A stretch of 11,208 nucleotides of DNA from Bacteroidales bacterium (GTDB lineage Bacteria > Bacteroidota > Bacteroidia > Bacteroidales > UBA3663): contig SFEH01000068.1 in the NCBI GenBank assembly GCA_004557315.1, positions 1 to 11,208 on the forward strand, in the 5' to 3' direction. Position numbers and translations under genes: made by a program. The notes beneath the pieces are model-generated. The model was not told where the DNA came from. It made no database searches and was given only the letters and a program-made list of their open reading frames with translations. This document shows positions 1 through 5,988 of the stretch, in pieces (within the stretch, counting starts at the first letter, position 1; the number at the start of each line of letters is the position of its first letter).

Positions 1-495
1 GATGTATCTGTCTCTCTCATAGTATGTAACAAGGCAGATGCTTTTGTGCTCGAACGGGCAAAGCGTCTCGGCATTCCTTCGAAAGTGGTCACTGGCAAGG
101 AAATGCGAGATCAGGATGCCGTCATGGCTCTCATGAACGAGTATGGTATCGACTTTATTGTCCTAGCGGGATATCTGTTGCTCATTCCGAAATATCTGGT
201 CGATGCCTATCCAAATGCCATCGTCAATATTCATCCTGCGCTCATCCCTCTGCATTGCGGCAAGGGAATGTATGGCGACCGTGTCCACGAAGATGTCATT
301 GCATGCGGCGACACACAGTCGGGAATCACCATTCATTATGTCAACGAGTTCTTCGACAATGGTGACATCATATTCCAGGCTACCTGTCCTGTCGAGCCAG
401 GCGATACTGCTCATGATGTGGCAACCAAAGTCCATGCGCTCGAATATGCTCATTTCCCTCGCGTGATAGCGGAAACAGTGGCTAAACTGAAGTAA
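1..495 (+). CDS. purN: Phosphoribosylglycinamide formyltransferase, 3' part (start lies before the window)
   Basis: The gene is open in frame from base 1, so its true start is upstream; 164 residues remain. PurN transfers a formyl group from 10-formyltetrahydrofolate to glycinamide ribonucleotide, the third step of purine synthesis, in the cytosol. The visible part starts at the strand reading VSLIVCNKADA, followed by the conserved LERAKRLGIPS. The catalytic Asn and His are in NIHPALIPL, followed by the GKGMYGDRVHE loop. The catalytic Asp is in FFDNGDIIFQ. The N-terminal phosphate-binding glycine loop is missing only because the window cuts it. A hairpin terminator follows 45 bp after the stop, so purN is transcriptionally separate from the arginine genes. 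Family assignment is secure; the Bacteroidales-type loop (HCGKGMYG) is recognised from memory of the family. Confidence 0.94.
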   Translation, partial: DVSVSLIVCNKADAFVLERAKRLGIPSKVVTGKEMRDQDAVMALMNEYGIDFIVLAGYLLLIPKYLVDAYPNAIVNIHPALIPLHCGKGMYGDRVHEDVIACGDTQSGITIHYVNEFFDNGDIIFQATCPVEPGDTAHDVATKVHALEYAHFPRVIAETVAKLK

Positions 496-540
496 TTTTG
501 CTATTTGGAAATATATAATTACTGTATATATACTAATTTT

Positions 541-579
541 ATGCGAAAAAAGATGCTGTTTTGGCATTTTTTTTCGCAT
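541..579 (+). terminator. Hairpin terminator after purN
   Basis: Bases 541-556 pair with 564-579 to form a 16-bp stem (ATGCGAAAAAA-GATGC with its complement, one G-U pair) closed by a 7-nt loop. The A-run on one arm and the T-run on the other mean that it could end transcription in either direction. It stands between the purN stop and the argR promoter. Confidence 0.85.
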
Positions 580-581
580 AT

Positions 582-614
582 TTTGTCATTGTATGCAAAA
601 ATATCATATCTTTG
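582..614 (+). promoter_or_regulatory. Promoter of argR (Bacteroidetes sigma factor type)
   Basis: TTTG at 582-585 is the -33 element and TATCTTTG at 607-614 matches the -7 consensus TAnnTTTG, with a 21-bp spacer. The argR start codon lies 27 bp after the -7 element. It probably drives the arginine cluster, although extra promoters before argG and argD cannot be excluded. Confidence 0.7.
592..608 (+). promoter_or_regulatory. Candidate ArgR operator (ARG box) inside the argR promoter
   Basis: The 17-mer TATGCAAAAATATCATA has TATG/CATA ends around an A/T-rich centre. This resembles the ARG-box pattern (TG-N-AT-WWWW-AT-N-CA), though the inner arms match imperfectly. It fills the spacer up to the -7 element, where bound ArgR would block RNA polymerase. 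Being next to argR fits autoregulation. The assignment is by resemblance and position only. Confidence 0.35.
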
Positions 615-641
615 CGCTCGGTTATGTATAAAGTAATTTAG

Positions 642-1118
642 ATGAAGAATAAGATAGATAGAATATCAGTAATTCGTGACATCGTCCAGAATCAGAGTAT
701 TGGAAGTCAGGATGAGTTGCTCGCGCAGCTGCAGAGCAAGGGGTTTGATGTGACTCAGGCAACGCTGAGCCGCGACCTCAAGCAGATGCAGGTCGCAAAG
801 ATTGCCACGCGCGACGGAGGGTATGTGTATGTCATGCCTGATGTGGCTGCAACGATCAAGGGCGGCATCGCACCTCATTTCATTCCTCCATATTCGATGA
901 AGGGCATTGTCAGTATCGAATGCAGCTCGGTGCTCATCGTGATCAAGACAAAGCCAGGGTATGCAAGCAGCATTGCCTACGACATTGACATGGCAGAGTT
1001 GAAGGAAGTCATGGGTACTATTGCAGGTGACGACACTATATTAGTAATTCCTCGAGGAGGATACACAACCACTCAGGTAGCTGAGTCGTTATGCGCCTTC
1101 CTCCCAAAGCAGAAATAA
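642..1118 (+). CDS. argR: Arginine repressor ArgR
   Basis: The protein has 158 residues, the normal length for the family. ArgR is a hexameric DNA-binding protein that represses arginine synthesis genes when arginine is bound. The N-terminal winged helix covers about residues 5-70, with the recognition segment VTQATLSRDLKQM at 38-50, which is highly typical. The C-terminal oligomerisation and arginine-binding domain covers about 85-155 and ends with GTIAGDDTILVI at 125-136, where the two Asp residues contact arginine in characterised homologues. The ATG is 27 bp after the -7 element, and an upstream start would run into the promoter. The GNAT gene begins 12 bp after its stop, so the two are probably co-transcribed. 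Being first in the cluster it controls is usual in Bacteroidales. Confidence 0.96.
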   Translation: MKNKIDRISVIRDIVQNQSIGSQDELLAQLQSKGFDVTQATLSRDLKQMQVAKIATRDGGYVYVMPDVAATIKGGIAPHFIPPYSMKGIVSIECSSVLIVIKTKPGYASSIAYDIDMAELKEVMGTIAGDDTILVIPRGGYTTTQVAESLCAFLPKQK

Positions 1119-1130
1119 ATTTTAACAACA

Positions 1131-1727
1131 ATGGAAGAAGTTAGTTCGCCTGAACAGCAGCCGCTGATCAGGATTTATATCGCAGGTAAACAGCATATTC
1201 ACTACGTGGAGGAAATCCTCGATGTGATAGAAGAATCAAGCAAGGCACGTGGCACAGGTATCGCCCGCCGTAGCCCTGAGTATGTGGCACAGAAGATGCT
1301 CGAAGGCAAGGCCATCATCGCTCTATGTGGCGATGATTTCGCAGGCTTCTGCTATATCGAGAGCTGGAGCAACAAGGAGTATGTGGTCAACTCCGGTCTT
1401 ATCGTAAAGCCAAAATACCGAGGCTTCGGTTTGGCCAAGCGTATCAAGATGTTCTCATTCGCCTATAGCCGTCGCCTGTTCCCTAAGGCTAAACTGTTCG
1501 GTATCACCAGCGGTGCGGCTGTTCTCAAGATCAACAATGAGCTGGGTTACCGACCGGTGACGTTTGAGCAGCTCACTCAGGATCCTGCTTTCTGGCGTGG
1601 TTGCCAGACGTGTGTCAACTATGACGTGCTCCAGCGCACCGACTTCAAGCGATGCATCTGTACGGCTATGCTCTATGATCCAGCCGAACATCCAGATGAG
1701 GTGCTTGAGGATCTCGATAAGATCTGA
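1131..1727 (+). CDS. GNAT acyltransferase, probable N-acylglutamate synthase of the arginine pathway
   Basis: This 198-residue protein is a GCN5-related N-acyltransferase. The acyl-CoA-binding motif is RGFGLA at 97-102 (R-x-x-G-x-A), after the beta strand YVVNSGLIVKPKY. It sits between argR and argG, where Bacteroidales have a GNAT in place of classical ArgA or ArgJ. The likely job is acylation of glutamate, acetyl or succinyl, the first step of arginine synthesis; Bacteroides is known to use succinylated intermediates at the transcarbamylase step. The C-terminal part has four cysteines in a C-x2-C ... C-x-C layout (158, 161, 175, 177), which could hold a metal and is not part of the basic GNAT fold. 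The fold is certain from sequence; the substrate is inferred from context. Confidence 0.82.
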   Translation: MEEVSSPEQQPLIRIYIAGKQHIHYVEEILDVIEESSKARGTGIARRSPEYVAQKMLEGKAIIALCGDDFAGFCYIESWSNKEYVVNSGLIVKPKYRGFGLAKRIKMFSFAYSRRLFPKAKLFGITSGAAVLKINNELGYRPVTFEQLTQDPAFWRGCQTCVNYDVLQRTDFKRCICTAMLYDPAEHPDEVLEDLDKI

Positions 1728-1744
1728 CCTTCGTGCAGTTTTTG

Positions 1745-1769
1745 CAATTTGACAATTTGACAATTTTTT
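1745..1769 (+). repeat. Octamer tandem repeat before argG
   Basis: CAATTTGA occurs twice head to tail (1745-1752, 1753-1760), followed by a partial third copy CAATTT running into a T-run. It lies in the 57-bp gap between the GNAT gene and argG. TTTG at 1748-1751 followed 20 bp later by TACATTCA at 1772-1779 is a poor promoter match (6 of 8 in the -7 element), so a weak argG promoter here is possible but not shown. Confidence 0.7.
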
Positions 1770-1784
1770 AATACATTCAAGATA

Positions 1785-2987
1785 ATGGCAAAGAAGAAAG
1801 TAGTAGTCGCTTTTTCAGGCGGTCTCGATACAAGTTATAATGTGATGTATCTCACCAAAGAGATGGGATACGAGGTTTATGCGGCATGTGCCAACACTGG
1901 CGGTTTCAGCGCAGAGCAGCTCAAGAAGAACGAAGAGAATGCTTACAAGCTTGGTGCTGTCAAGTATGTGACTCTCGATGTGACAAAGGAATACTATGAG
2001 AAGTCGCTCAAGTATATGATCTTCGGCAATGTGCTCCGCAACAACTGCTATCCTGTGTCTGTTTCATCTGAACGTATTTTCCAGGCTCTCGCCATTGCCC
2101 AGTATGCCAACGAGATCGGAGCCGATGCCATCGCTCATGGTTCGACTGGAGCAGGCAACGACCAGATCCGTTTCGACATGACTTTCCTTGTGAAGGCTCC
2201 TGGTGTCGAGATCATCACCTTGACCCGCGACCGCAATCTCAGCCGTAAGGAAGAGATCGACTACCTCAATGCCAATGGTTTCTTTGCTGATTTCACCAAG
2301 CTGAAGTACAGCTACAATGTGGGTATCTGGGGCACATCAATCTGTGGAGGCGAGATTCTCGACAGCAAGCAGGGTCTGCCAGAGAGCGCATATCTGAAGC
2401 ACGCTACCAAGACTGGCAGCGAAATCTTGAGCCTCGGATTCGAGAAGGGCGAGCTCGTCAGTGTCAATGGCGTGAAGTATGACGACCGCATTGAGGCTAT
2501 CCAGAAGGTTGAGGAGATTGGCGCAGCATACGCCATCGGCCGTGACTGCCACGTAGGTGATACGATCATCGGTATCAAGGGTCGTGTAGGCTTCGAGGCT
2601 GCTGCTCCTATGCTCATCATCGGTGCTCACCGCTTCCTTGAGAAATACACACTCTCGAAGTGGCAGCAGTACTGGAAGGATCAGGTCAGCAACTGGTATG
2701 GCATGTTCCTCCACGAGTCGCAGTATCTCGAGCCAGTGATGCCTGATATGGAGGCTATGCTTGCAAGCTCACAGCGCAATGTCAATGGTACTGTCACACT
2801 GGAACTCCGTCCTTACAGCTTCCAGACAGTAGGCTGCGACACTCCTGACGATCTCGTTCACAACAAGCTTGGCGAGTATGGCGAGGGTGCCAAGGCATGG
2901 ACAGCCGACGATGCCAAGGGCTTCATCAAGATCACATCGACTCCACTCCGCGCTTACTATAGCGTTCACCCTGACGAAGAGCGCTGA
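1785..2987 (+). CDS. argG: Argininosuccinate synthase
   Basis: ArgG joins citrulline and aspartate using ATP, giving argininosuccinate, AMP and pyrophosphate, the penultimate step to arginine. The 400-residue length is normal. The N-terminus carries the ATP pyrophosphatase loop AFSGGLDTS at about residues 9-17. The adenylation-domain signature HGSTGAGNDQIRFD follows near 118-131, and the aspartate/citrulline-binding segment KYSYNVGIWG lies near 174-183. The C-terminal multimerisation region is complete. The ATG follows a 57-bp gap with an octamer repeat. The stop is separated from the argC start by one base, so argG and argC are almost certainly translated from one transcript. Codon use matches its neighbours. 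Confidence 0.97.
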   Translation: MAKKKVVVAFSGGLDTSYNVMYLTKEMGYEVYAACANTGGFSAEQLKKNEENAYKLGAVKYVTLDVTKEYYEKSLKYMIFGNVLRNNCYPVSVSSERIFQALAIAQYANEIGADAIAHGSTGAGNDQIRFDMTFLVKAPGVEIITLTRDRNLSRKEEIDYLNANGFFADFTKLKYSYNVGIWGTSICGGEILDSKQGLPESAYLKHATKTGSEILSLGFEKGELVSVNGVKYDDRIEAIQKVEEIGAAYAIGRDCHVGDTIIGIKGRVGFEAAAPMLIIGAHRFLEKYTLSKWQQYWKDQVSNWYGMFLHESQYLEPVMPDMEAMLASSQRNVNGTVTLELRPYSFQTVGCDTPDDLVHNKLGEYGEGAKAWTADDAKGFIKITSTPLRAYYSVHPDEER

Positions 2988-2988
2988 T

Positions 2989-4005
2989 ATGATTAAGGTA
3001 GGTATATTGGGTGCAGCCGGCTATACAGGCGGCGAGCTGATTCGTCTTTTGATCCATCATCCTGAAGTAGAGATTGTCTTTGCCAACTCAGAGAGCAATG
3101 CTGGCAACCGTTTCTCGGATGTGCACGAGGGCTTGATTGGCGATACCGATCTCTGTTTCACGTCCGACATGCCTTTCGACAAGGTCGATGTAGTGTTCTT
3201 CTGCTTCGGCCATGGCAAGAGCGAGGCATTCCTCAAGGAGCATGAGATTCCTGCCAATGTCAAGATCATCGACTTGGCGCAGGATTTCCGCATCAAGGGC
3301 AATCACGACTATGTCTATGGCTTGCCCGAGACTCATCGCGATGCCATCAAGGCTTGTCAGCATCTTGCCAACCCTGGCTGTTTCGCCACTTGCGTCCAGT
3401 TGGGTTTGCTTCCTTTGGCAAAGGCTGGCCTACTGACTGCCGACATTGCTGTCAATGCCATCACAGGCAGCACGGGTGCTGGCCAGAAGCCGACATCAAC
3501 CACTCATTTCTCTTGGCGCAACGACAATATGAGTGTGTATAAGCTCTTCACTCATCAGCATCTCCACGAGATATGTCAGACTCTCAATGAGCTTCGTCCC
3601 GAGGGTACGCCTCATGTCGTTGACACGCTCGACGAGGGTTATGAGGCAGAGGGCATCACAGTCGATTTCATCCCATATCGTGGCGATTTCGCCCGTGGCA
3701 TCTTCTGCACCGAGGTGGTGAAGTTGCCAAAGGCAGCCGACAAGGATGCTATTGTCAAGCTCTTCAAGGATTTCTATGCCGATGCAGCCTTCACTCACTA
3801 CTGCGATTCGGCCATCGACCTCAAGCAGGTCGTAGGCACCAACAAGGGCCTTGTGCATGTCGATGTCTTCGGCCGCAATATCGTTGTCACTTCCATGATC
3901 GACAATCTCCTCAAGGGAGCAGTGGGTCAGGCTGTACAAAACATGAACCTCATGTTCGGCATCGACGAGAAGGCAGGACTGAATCTCAAGGCTATTGCTT
4001 TTTAA
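2989..4005 (+). CDS. argC: N-acyl-gamma-glutamyl-phosphate reductase
   Basis: ArgC reduces N-acetyl (or N-succinyl) glutamyl phosphate to the semialdehyde with NADPH. I start it at the ATG at 2989, giving 338 residues. The longer reading from 2869 would place 40 unrelated residues in front and lie entirely over the argG 3' end. The Rossmann motif GAAGYTGGE stands at 8-16, straight after the start. The catalytic cysteine is C131 in LANPGCFATC. The GSTGAG loop lies near 160-165, and the catalytic histidine is in the HQHLHEI motif around 189-191. It follows argG after one base. The 131 bp after it contain facing octamer arrays and then argD. Confidence 0.95.
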   Translation: MIKVGILGAAGYTGGELIRLLIHHPEVEIVFANSESNAGNRFSDVHEGLIGDTDLCFTSDMPFDKVDVVFFCFGHGKSEAFLKEHEIPANVKIIDLAQDFRIKGNHDYVYGLPETHRDAIKACQHLANPGCFATCVQLGLLPLAKAGLLTADIAVNAITGSTGAGQKPTSTTHFSWRNDNMSVYKLFTHQHLHEICQTLNELRPEGTPHVVDTLDEGYEAEGITVDFIPYRGDFARGIFCTEVVKLPKAADKDAIVKLFKDFYADAAFTHYCDSAIDLKQVVGTNKGLVHVDVFGRNIVVTSMIDNLLKGAVGQAVQNMNLMFGIDEKAGLNLKAIAF

Positions 4006-4011
4006 TATATT

Positions 4012-4065
4012 GAGGTTATAAGGTTATAAGGTTTTAAGGTTTTAAGGTTTTAAGGTTTTAAGGTA
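4012..4065 (+). repeat. Octamer tandem array, forward arm, between argC and argD
   Basis: Six full units with an exact 8-bp period: one GAGGTTAT, one AAGGTTAT and four AAGGTTTT, followed by a partial AAGGTA. The period is not a multiple of three and no gene overlaps it. Part of the array (AGGTTTTAAGGTT) is exactly complementary to 4106-4118 across a spacer containing GCTTCGCGC, so the RNA can form a hairpin just before argD. Confidence 0.9.
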
Positions 4066-4084
4066 GCTTCGCGCTGACAAAGAC

Positions 4085-4122
4085 TTCACAACCTAATAAC
4101 CACACAACCTTAAAACCTCACA
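4085..4122 (-). repeat. Octamer array, reverse arm, before argD
   Basis: Read on the minus strand, this stretch again has an 8-bp period: GAGGTTTT, AAGGTTGT, GTGGTTAT, TAGGTTGT, GAAG. These are variants of the forward-arm octamer, so the gap holds two facing arrays. It ends 15 bp before the argD start and could form a stem with 4012-4065. Confidence 0.75.
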
Positions 4123-4136
4123 ACAACACAAAAACA

Positions 4137-5264
4137 ATGAAACTTTTCGACGTATATCCATTATTTGATGTAACTGTTGACCATGGCAAGGGCGCATACG
4201 TCTATGACGACAAGGGTCAGGAGTATCTCGACTTCTACGGAGGTCATGCCGTAATCTCGATCGGTCACAGTCATCCTCGTTATCTGCAGGCAATGCAGGA
4301 GCAGGCTGCCAAGCTCTGTTTCTATAGCAATGCCGTCAAGAACCCTCTTCAGGTGAAGCTCGCAGAGAAGTTGGGCAAGATGTGCGGATACGACGATTTC
4401 CAGCTCTTTCTCATCAACTCGGGTGCCGAGGCAAATGAGAATGCGCTCAAGCTCGCTTCTTTCTACACTGGCAAGAAGAAGGTCATCGCCTTTGGCCATG
4501 CTTTCCATGGTCGCACTTCTGCTGCTGTCAATGTGACCCAGAACCCAAAGATTCAGGCACCTATCAATGCCACTTTCCCAGTCGATTTCTTCGAACTTGG
4601 CGACATCGAGGGCATCAAGGCTTCGATTGCCAATGGCGATGTGGCAGCTGTCATCATCGAGGGCATATCTGGTGTGGGCGGTATTCATCTTCCTTCAGCC
4701 GAATTCATGCAGGAATTGCGCAAGGTGACCGAAGAGAATAATGTCGTGCTCATCCTCGACGAGATACAGTCGGGCTATGGACGTAGTGGCAAGTTCTTCG
4801 CCCATCAGTGGTATGGCATCACTCCTGACATCATCACCGTAGCCAAGGGCATCGCCAATGGTTATCCTTTCGCTGGAGTGCTCATCTCGCCAAAGTTCGT
4901 GCCTGTCTATGGTCAGCTCGGAACCACTTTCGGAGGCAATCACCTTGGTTGTGCTCTAGCATGCGCCGTGCTCGATGTCATGAACGACGAGAACCTCATT
5001 GAGAATGCGCGCGTTCAGGGCGAATATCTCATGAATGGTCTCAAGGCCATGAATATCCCTGGGCTGAAGGAACTCCGTGGACGAGGACTCATGATCGGCA
5101 TCGAGTTCGAGTATCCATATAAGGAGGTGCGCAACCGCTTGCTCTATGAGCAGCATGTCTTCACGGGTGCGGCAGGTACCAATGTGCTCCGCATCCTTCC
5201 ACCTCTCTGCATCACCCAGAAAGAGTGCGACCTCTTCCTCGAGCGATTCGAGAAAGCGTTGTAG
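4137..5264 (+). CDS. argD: N-acylornithine aminotransferase (class III, PLP-dependent)
   Basis: ArgD transfers an amino group from glutamate to N-acyl-glutamate semialdehyde, giving N-acylornithine. The 375-residue length fits the family. The family's features appear in order: LDFYGGHAVISIGHSHP near 31-47, the PLP phosphate loop NSGAEANENALKLA at 94-107, HAFHGRTSAA at 121-130, the PLP-ring aspartate D208 in LILDEIQSGYGR, the Schiff-base lysine K237 in ITVAKGIANGYP, and GTTFGGN at 262-268. It follows argC after 131 bp of octamer repeats and has an A-rich stretch instead of a Shine-Dalgarno site. In Bacteroidales with succinylated intermediates it would act on the succinyl form; the sequence alone does not settle acetyl versus succinyl. 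Confidence 0.94.
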   Translation: MKLFDVYPLFDVTVDHGKGAYVYDDKGQEYLDFYGGHAVISIGHSHPRYLQAMQEQAAKLCFYSNAVKNPLQVKLAEKLGKMCGYDDFQLFLINSGAEANENALKLASFYTGKKKVIAFGHAFHGRTSAAVNVTQNPKIQAPINATFPVDFFELGDIEGIKASIANGDVAAVIIEGISGVGGIHLPSAEFMQELRKVTEENNVVLILDEIQSGYGRSGKFFAHQWYGITPDIITVAKGIANGYPFAGVLISPKFVPVYGQLGTTFGGNHLGCALACAVLDVMNDENLIENARVQGEYLMNGLKAMNIPGLKELRGRGLMIGIEFEYPYKEVRNRLLYEQHVFTGAAGTNVLRILPPLCITQKECDLFLERFEKAL

Positions 5265-5391
5265 GGGTGAAGGTGTGAAGATGTGAAGATGTTAAGGCGC
5301 TGCGCTTGTGAAGGTGTTAAGGCGCTACGCTTGTGAAGGTGTGAAAGTGCCTTGCTTGTTAAAATGTTAGGATGTGAAGGTGTTCATTGTC
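5265..5391 (+). repeat. Octamer and GC-module repeat array, forward arm, downstream of argD
   Basis: From the argD stop, units of mainly 8 bp follow one another: GTGAAGAT, GTGAAGGT, GTTAAGGC, GTTAAAAT, GTTAGGAT. They are interrupted three times by a 9-bp GC module (GCTGCGCTT, GCTACGCTT, GCCTTGCTT). Rotated, the octamers read AAGRTGTK, the same family as the AAGGTTTT array before argD. No reading frame of note uses this stretch. Together with 5419-5473 it makes up most of the 325-bp gap between argD and the next operon. Confidence 0.85.
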
Positions 5392-5439
5392 TTATGCTTG
5401 TTGACTATGTCAGCCAGCGACAATGAACACCTTCACATC
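5371..5439 (+). repeat. Perfect 21-bp inverted repeat
   Basis: Bases 5371-5391 (beginning GATGTGAAGGTG, ending CATTGTC) are exactly complementary to 5419-5439, across a 27-base loop. The stem is built from octamer-array sequence plus the unique end TTCATTGTC. It lacks a T-run after it, so it is not a standard intrinsic terminator, though it may still stop or stabilise the argD transcript. Confidence 0.88.
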
Positions 5440-5473
5440 TTCACAAGCGCAGCGCCTTCACATCTTCACACCT
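5419..5473 (-). repeat. Octamer and GC-module array, reverse arm
   Basis: Read on the minus strand this gives AGGTGTGA, AGATGTGA, the GC module AGGCGCTGCGCTT, then GTGAAGAT, GTGAAGGT. Three separate pieces are exactly complementary to forward-arm pieces: 5456-5473 to 5271-5288 (18 bp), 5439-5458 to 5294-5313 (20 bp), and 5419-5439 to 5371-5391 (21 bp). Several alternative hairpins are therefore possible. Confidence 0.85.
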
Positions 5474-5532
5474 ATATATCTAATAATAAACGTTAAACTT
5501 TTGACCTTAACTTCATTTTCTTGCCTTTTTTC

Positions 5533-5564
5533 TTGGCTTTATCTAAAATATTAGATTACCTTTG
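5533..5564 (+). promoter_or_regulatory. Promoter of the BlaI/M56 operon
   Basis: TTGG at 5533-5536 serves as the -33 element and TACCTTTG at 5557-5564 as the -7 element, with a 20-bp spacer. The repressor's ATG is 25 bp further on. Because the promoter lies inside the longer possible reading frame from 5521, it supports the ATG at 5590 as the start. Confidence 0.72.
5541..5556 (+). promoter_or_regulatory. Palindromic candidate operator for the BlaI-type repressor
   Basis: ATCTAA-AATA-TTAGAT is a perfect 6+6 inverted repeat lying exactly between the -33 and -7 elements. ATCTAAA recurs at 5575-5581, just before the start codon. Position and symmetry suggest that the repressor encoded next controls its own operon here. 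The motif differs from the TACA-TGTA operators of staphylococcal BlaI/MecI, so binding is inference. Confidence 0.5.
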
Positions 5565-5589
5565 CACCATCAAATCTAAAAAACTAAAT

Positions 5590-5988
5590 ATGGCAAGACG
5601 AGCAAAAGACGACAAGACTCTAACGAGAGTCGAGATGGAGATAATGAATATCCTGTGGGACAAAGGAGGGACTGATGGCATGAACACTCACGCTATCATT
5701 GCACAGTACCCCGAGCCTCAGCCTGCTTATTCGACCATTGCCACATTCATGAAGATTCTGACAGAGAAGGGCTTTGTGAGTGTCAAGAAACTGGATCCGA
5801 GCAGCAAGACCTTCAATTTCTGTCCTCTCATCACACGCGAGGAATACACTCGCCGATTCATGAACGATGTCAAGAACTCGTTCTTCGCAGGTTCGCTGCG
5901 TTCGCTCATCACCTTCTTTGCCAAAGAAGAAGAGATAGGCGAGGAGGAGCTCAAGACCATTTTGTCGATAATTGAAAAGAAGTCATGA
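5590..5988 (+). CDS. BlaI/MecI/CopY family transcriptional repressor
   Basis: This 132-residue protein has the BlaI winged-helix fold. LTRVEMEIMNILWDKGG at about 11-27 is the first helix pair, and AYSTIATFMKILTEKGFV at about 46-63 holds the recognition helix. A positively charged wing follows, then a helical C-terminal dimerisation part (about 82-130). Homologues repress their own operon until a partner membrane metallopeptidase causes their cleavage. The following gene encodes such a partner and overlaps it by four bases (ATGA), so the two are translationally coupled. The start at 5590 is chosen over a TTG at 5521 because the promoter lies between them. The inducer is unknown, and no beta-lactamase is nearby. 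Confidence 0.92.
   Translation: MARRAKDDKTLTRVEMEIMNILWDKGGTDGMNTHAIIAQYPEPQPAYSTIATFMKILTEKGFVSVKKLDPSSKTFNFCPLITREEYTRRFMNDVKNSFFAGSLRSLITFFAKEEEIGEEELKTILSIIEKKS

Noticed and set aside
524..533. Palindrome GTATATATAC after purN as an ArgR or other operator
   Set aside because: It is a simple AT alternation inside the purN 3' end, upstream of the terminator, with no extended symmetry.
163..579. Open minus-strand frame of 138 codons opposite purN
   Set aside because: It lies almost wholly over the purN coding strand, begins in the terminator hairpin and has no recognisable product or promoter.
2869..2988. Extended N-terminus of ArgC
   Set aside because: These 40 codons overlap the argG end in another frame and are unlike ArgC. 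The Rossmann motif follows directly after the ATG at 2989.
4012..4122. CRISPR array
   Set aside because: Units are only 8 bp and head to tail with no spacers, and no cas genes are present.
5265..5480. CRISPR array or tRNA cluster
   Set aside because: Repeats are short, of mixed type and with reverse copies. No cloverleaf or regular spacers are visible.
5521..5589. Longer BlaI-type protein from a TTG start
   Set aside because: The promoter (-7 element at 5557-5564) lies within this stretch and the conserved family begins after the ATG at 5590.
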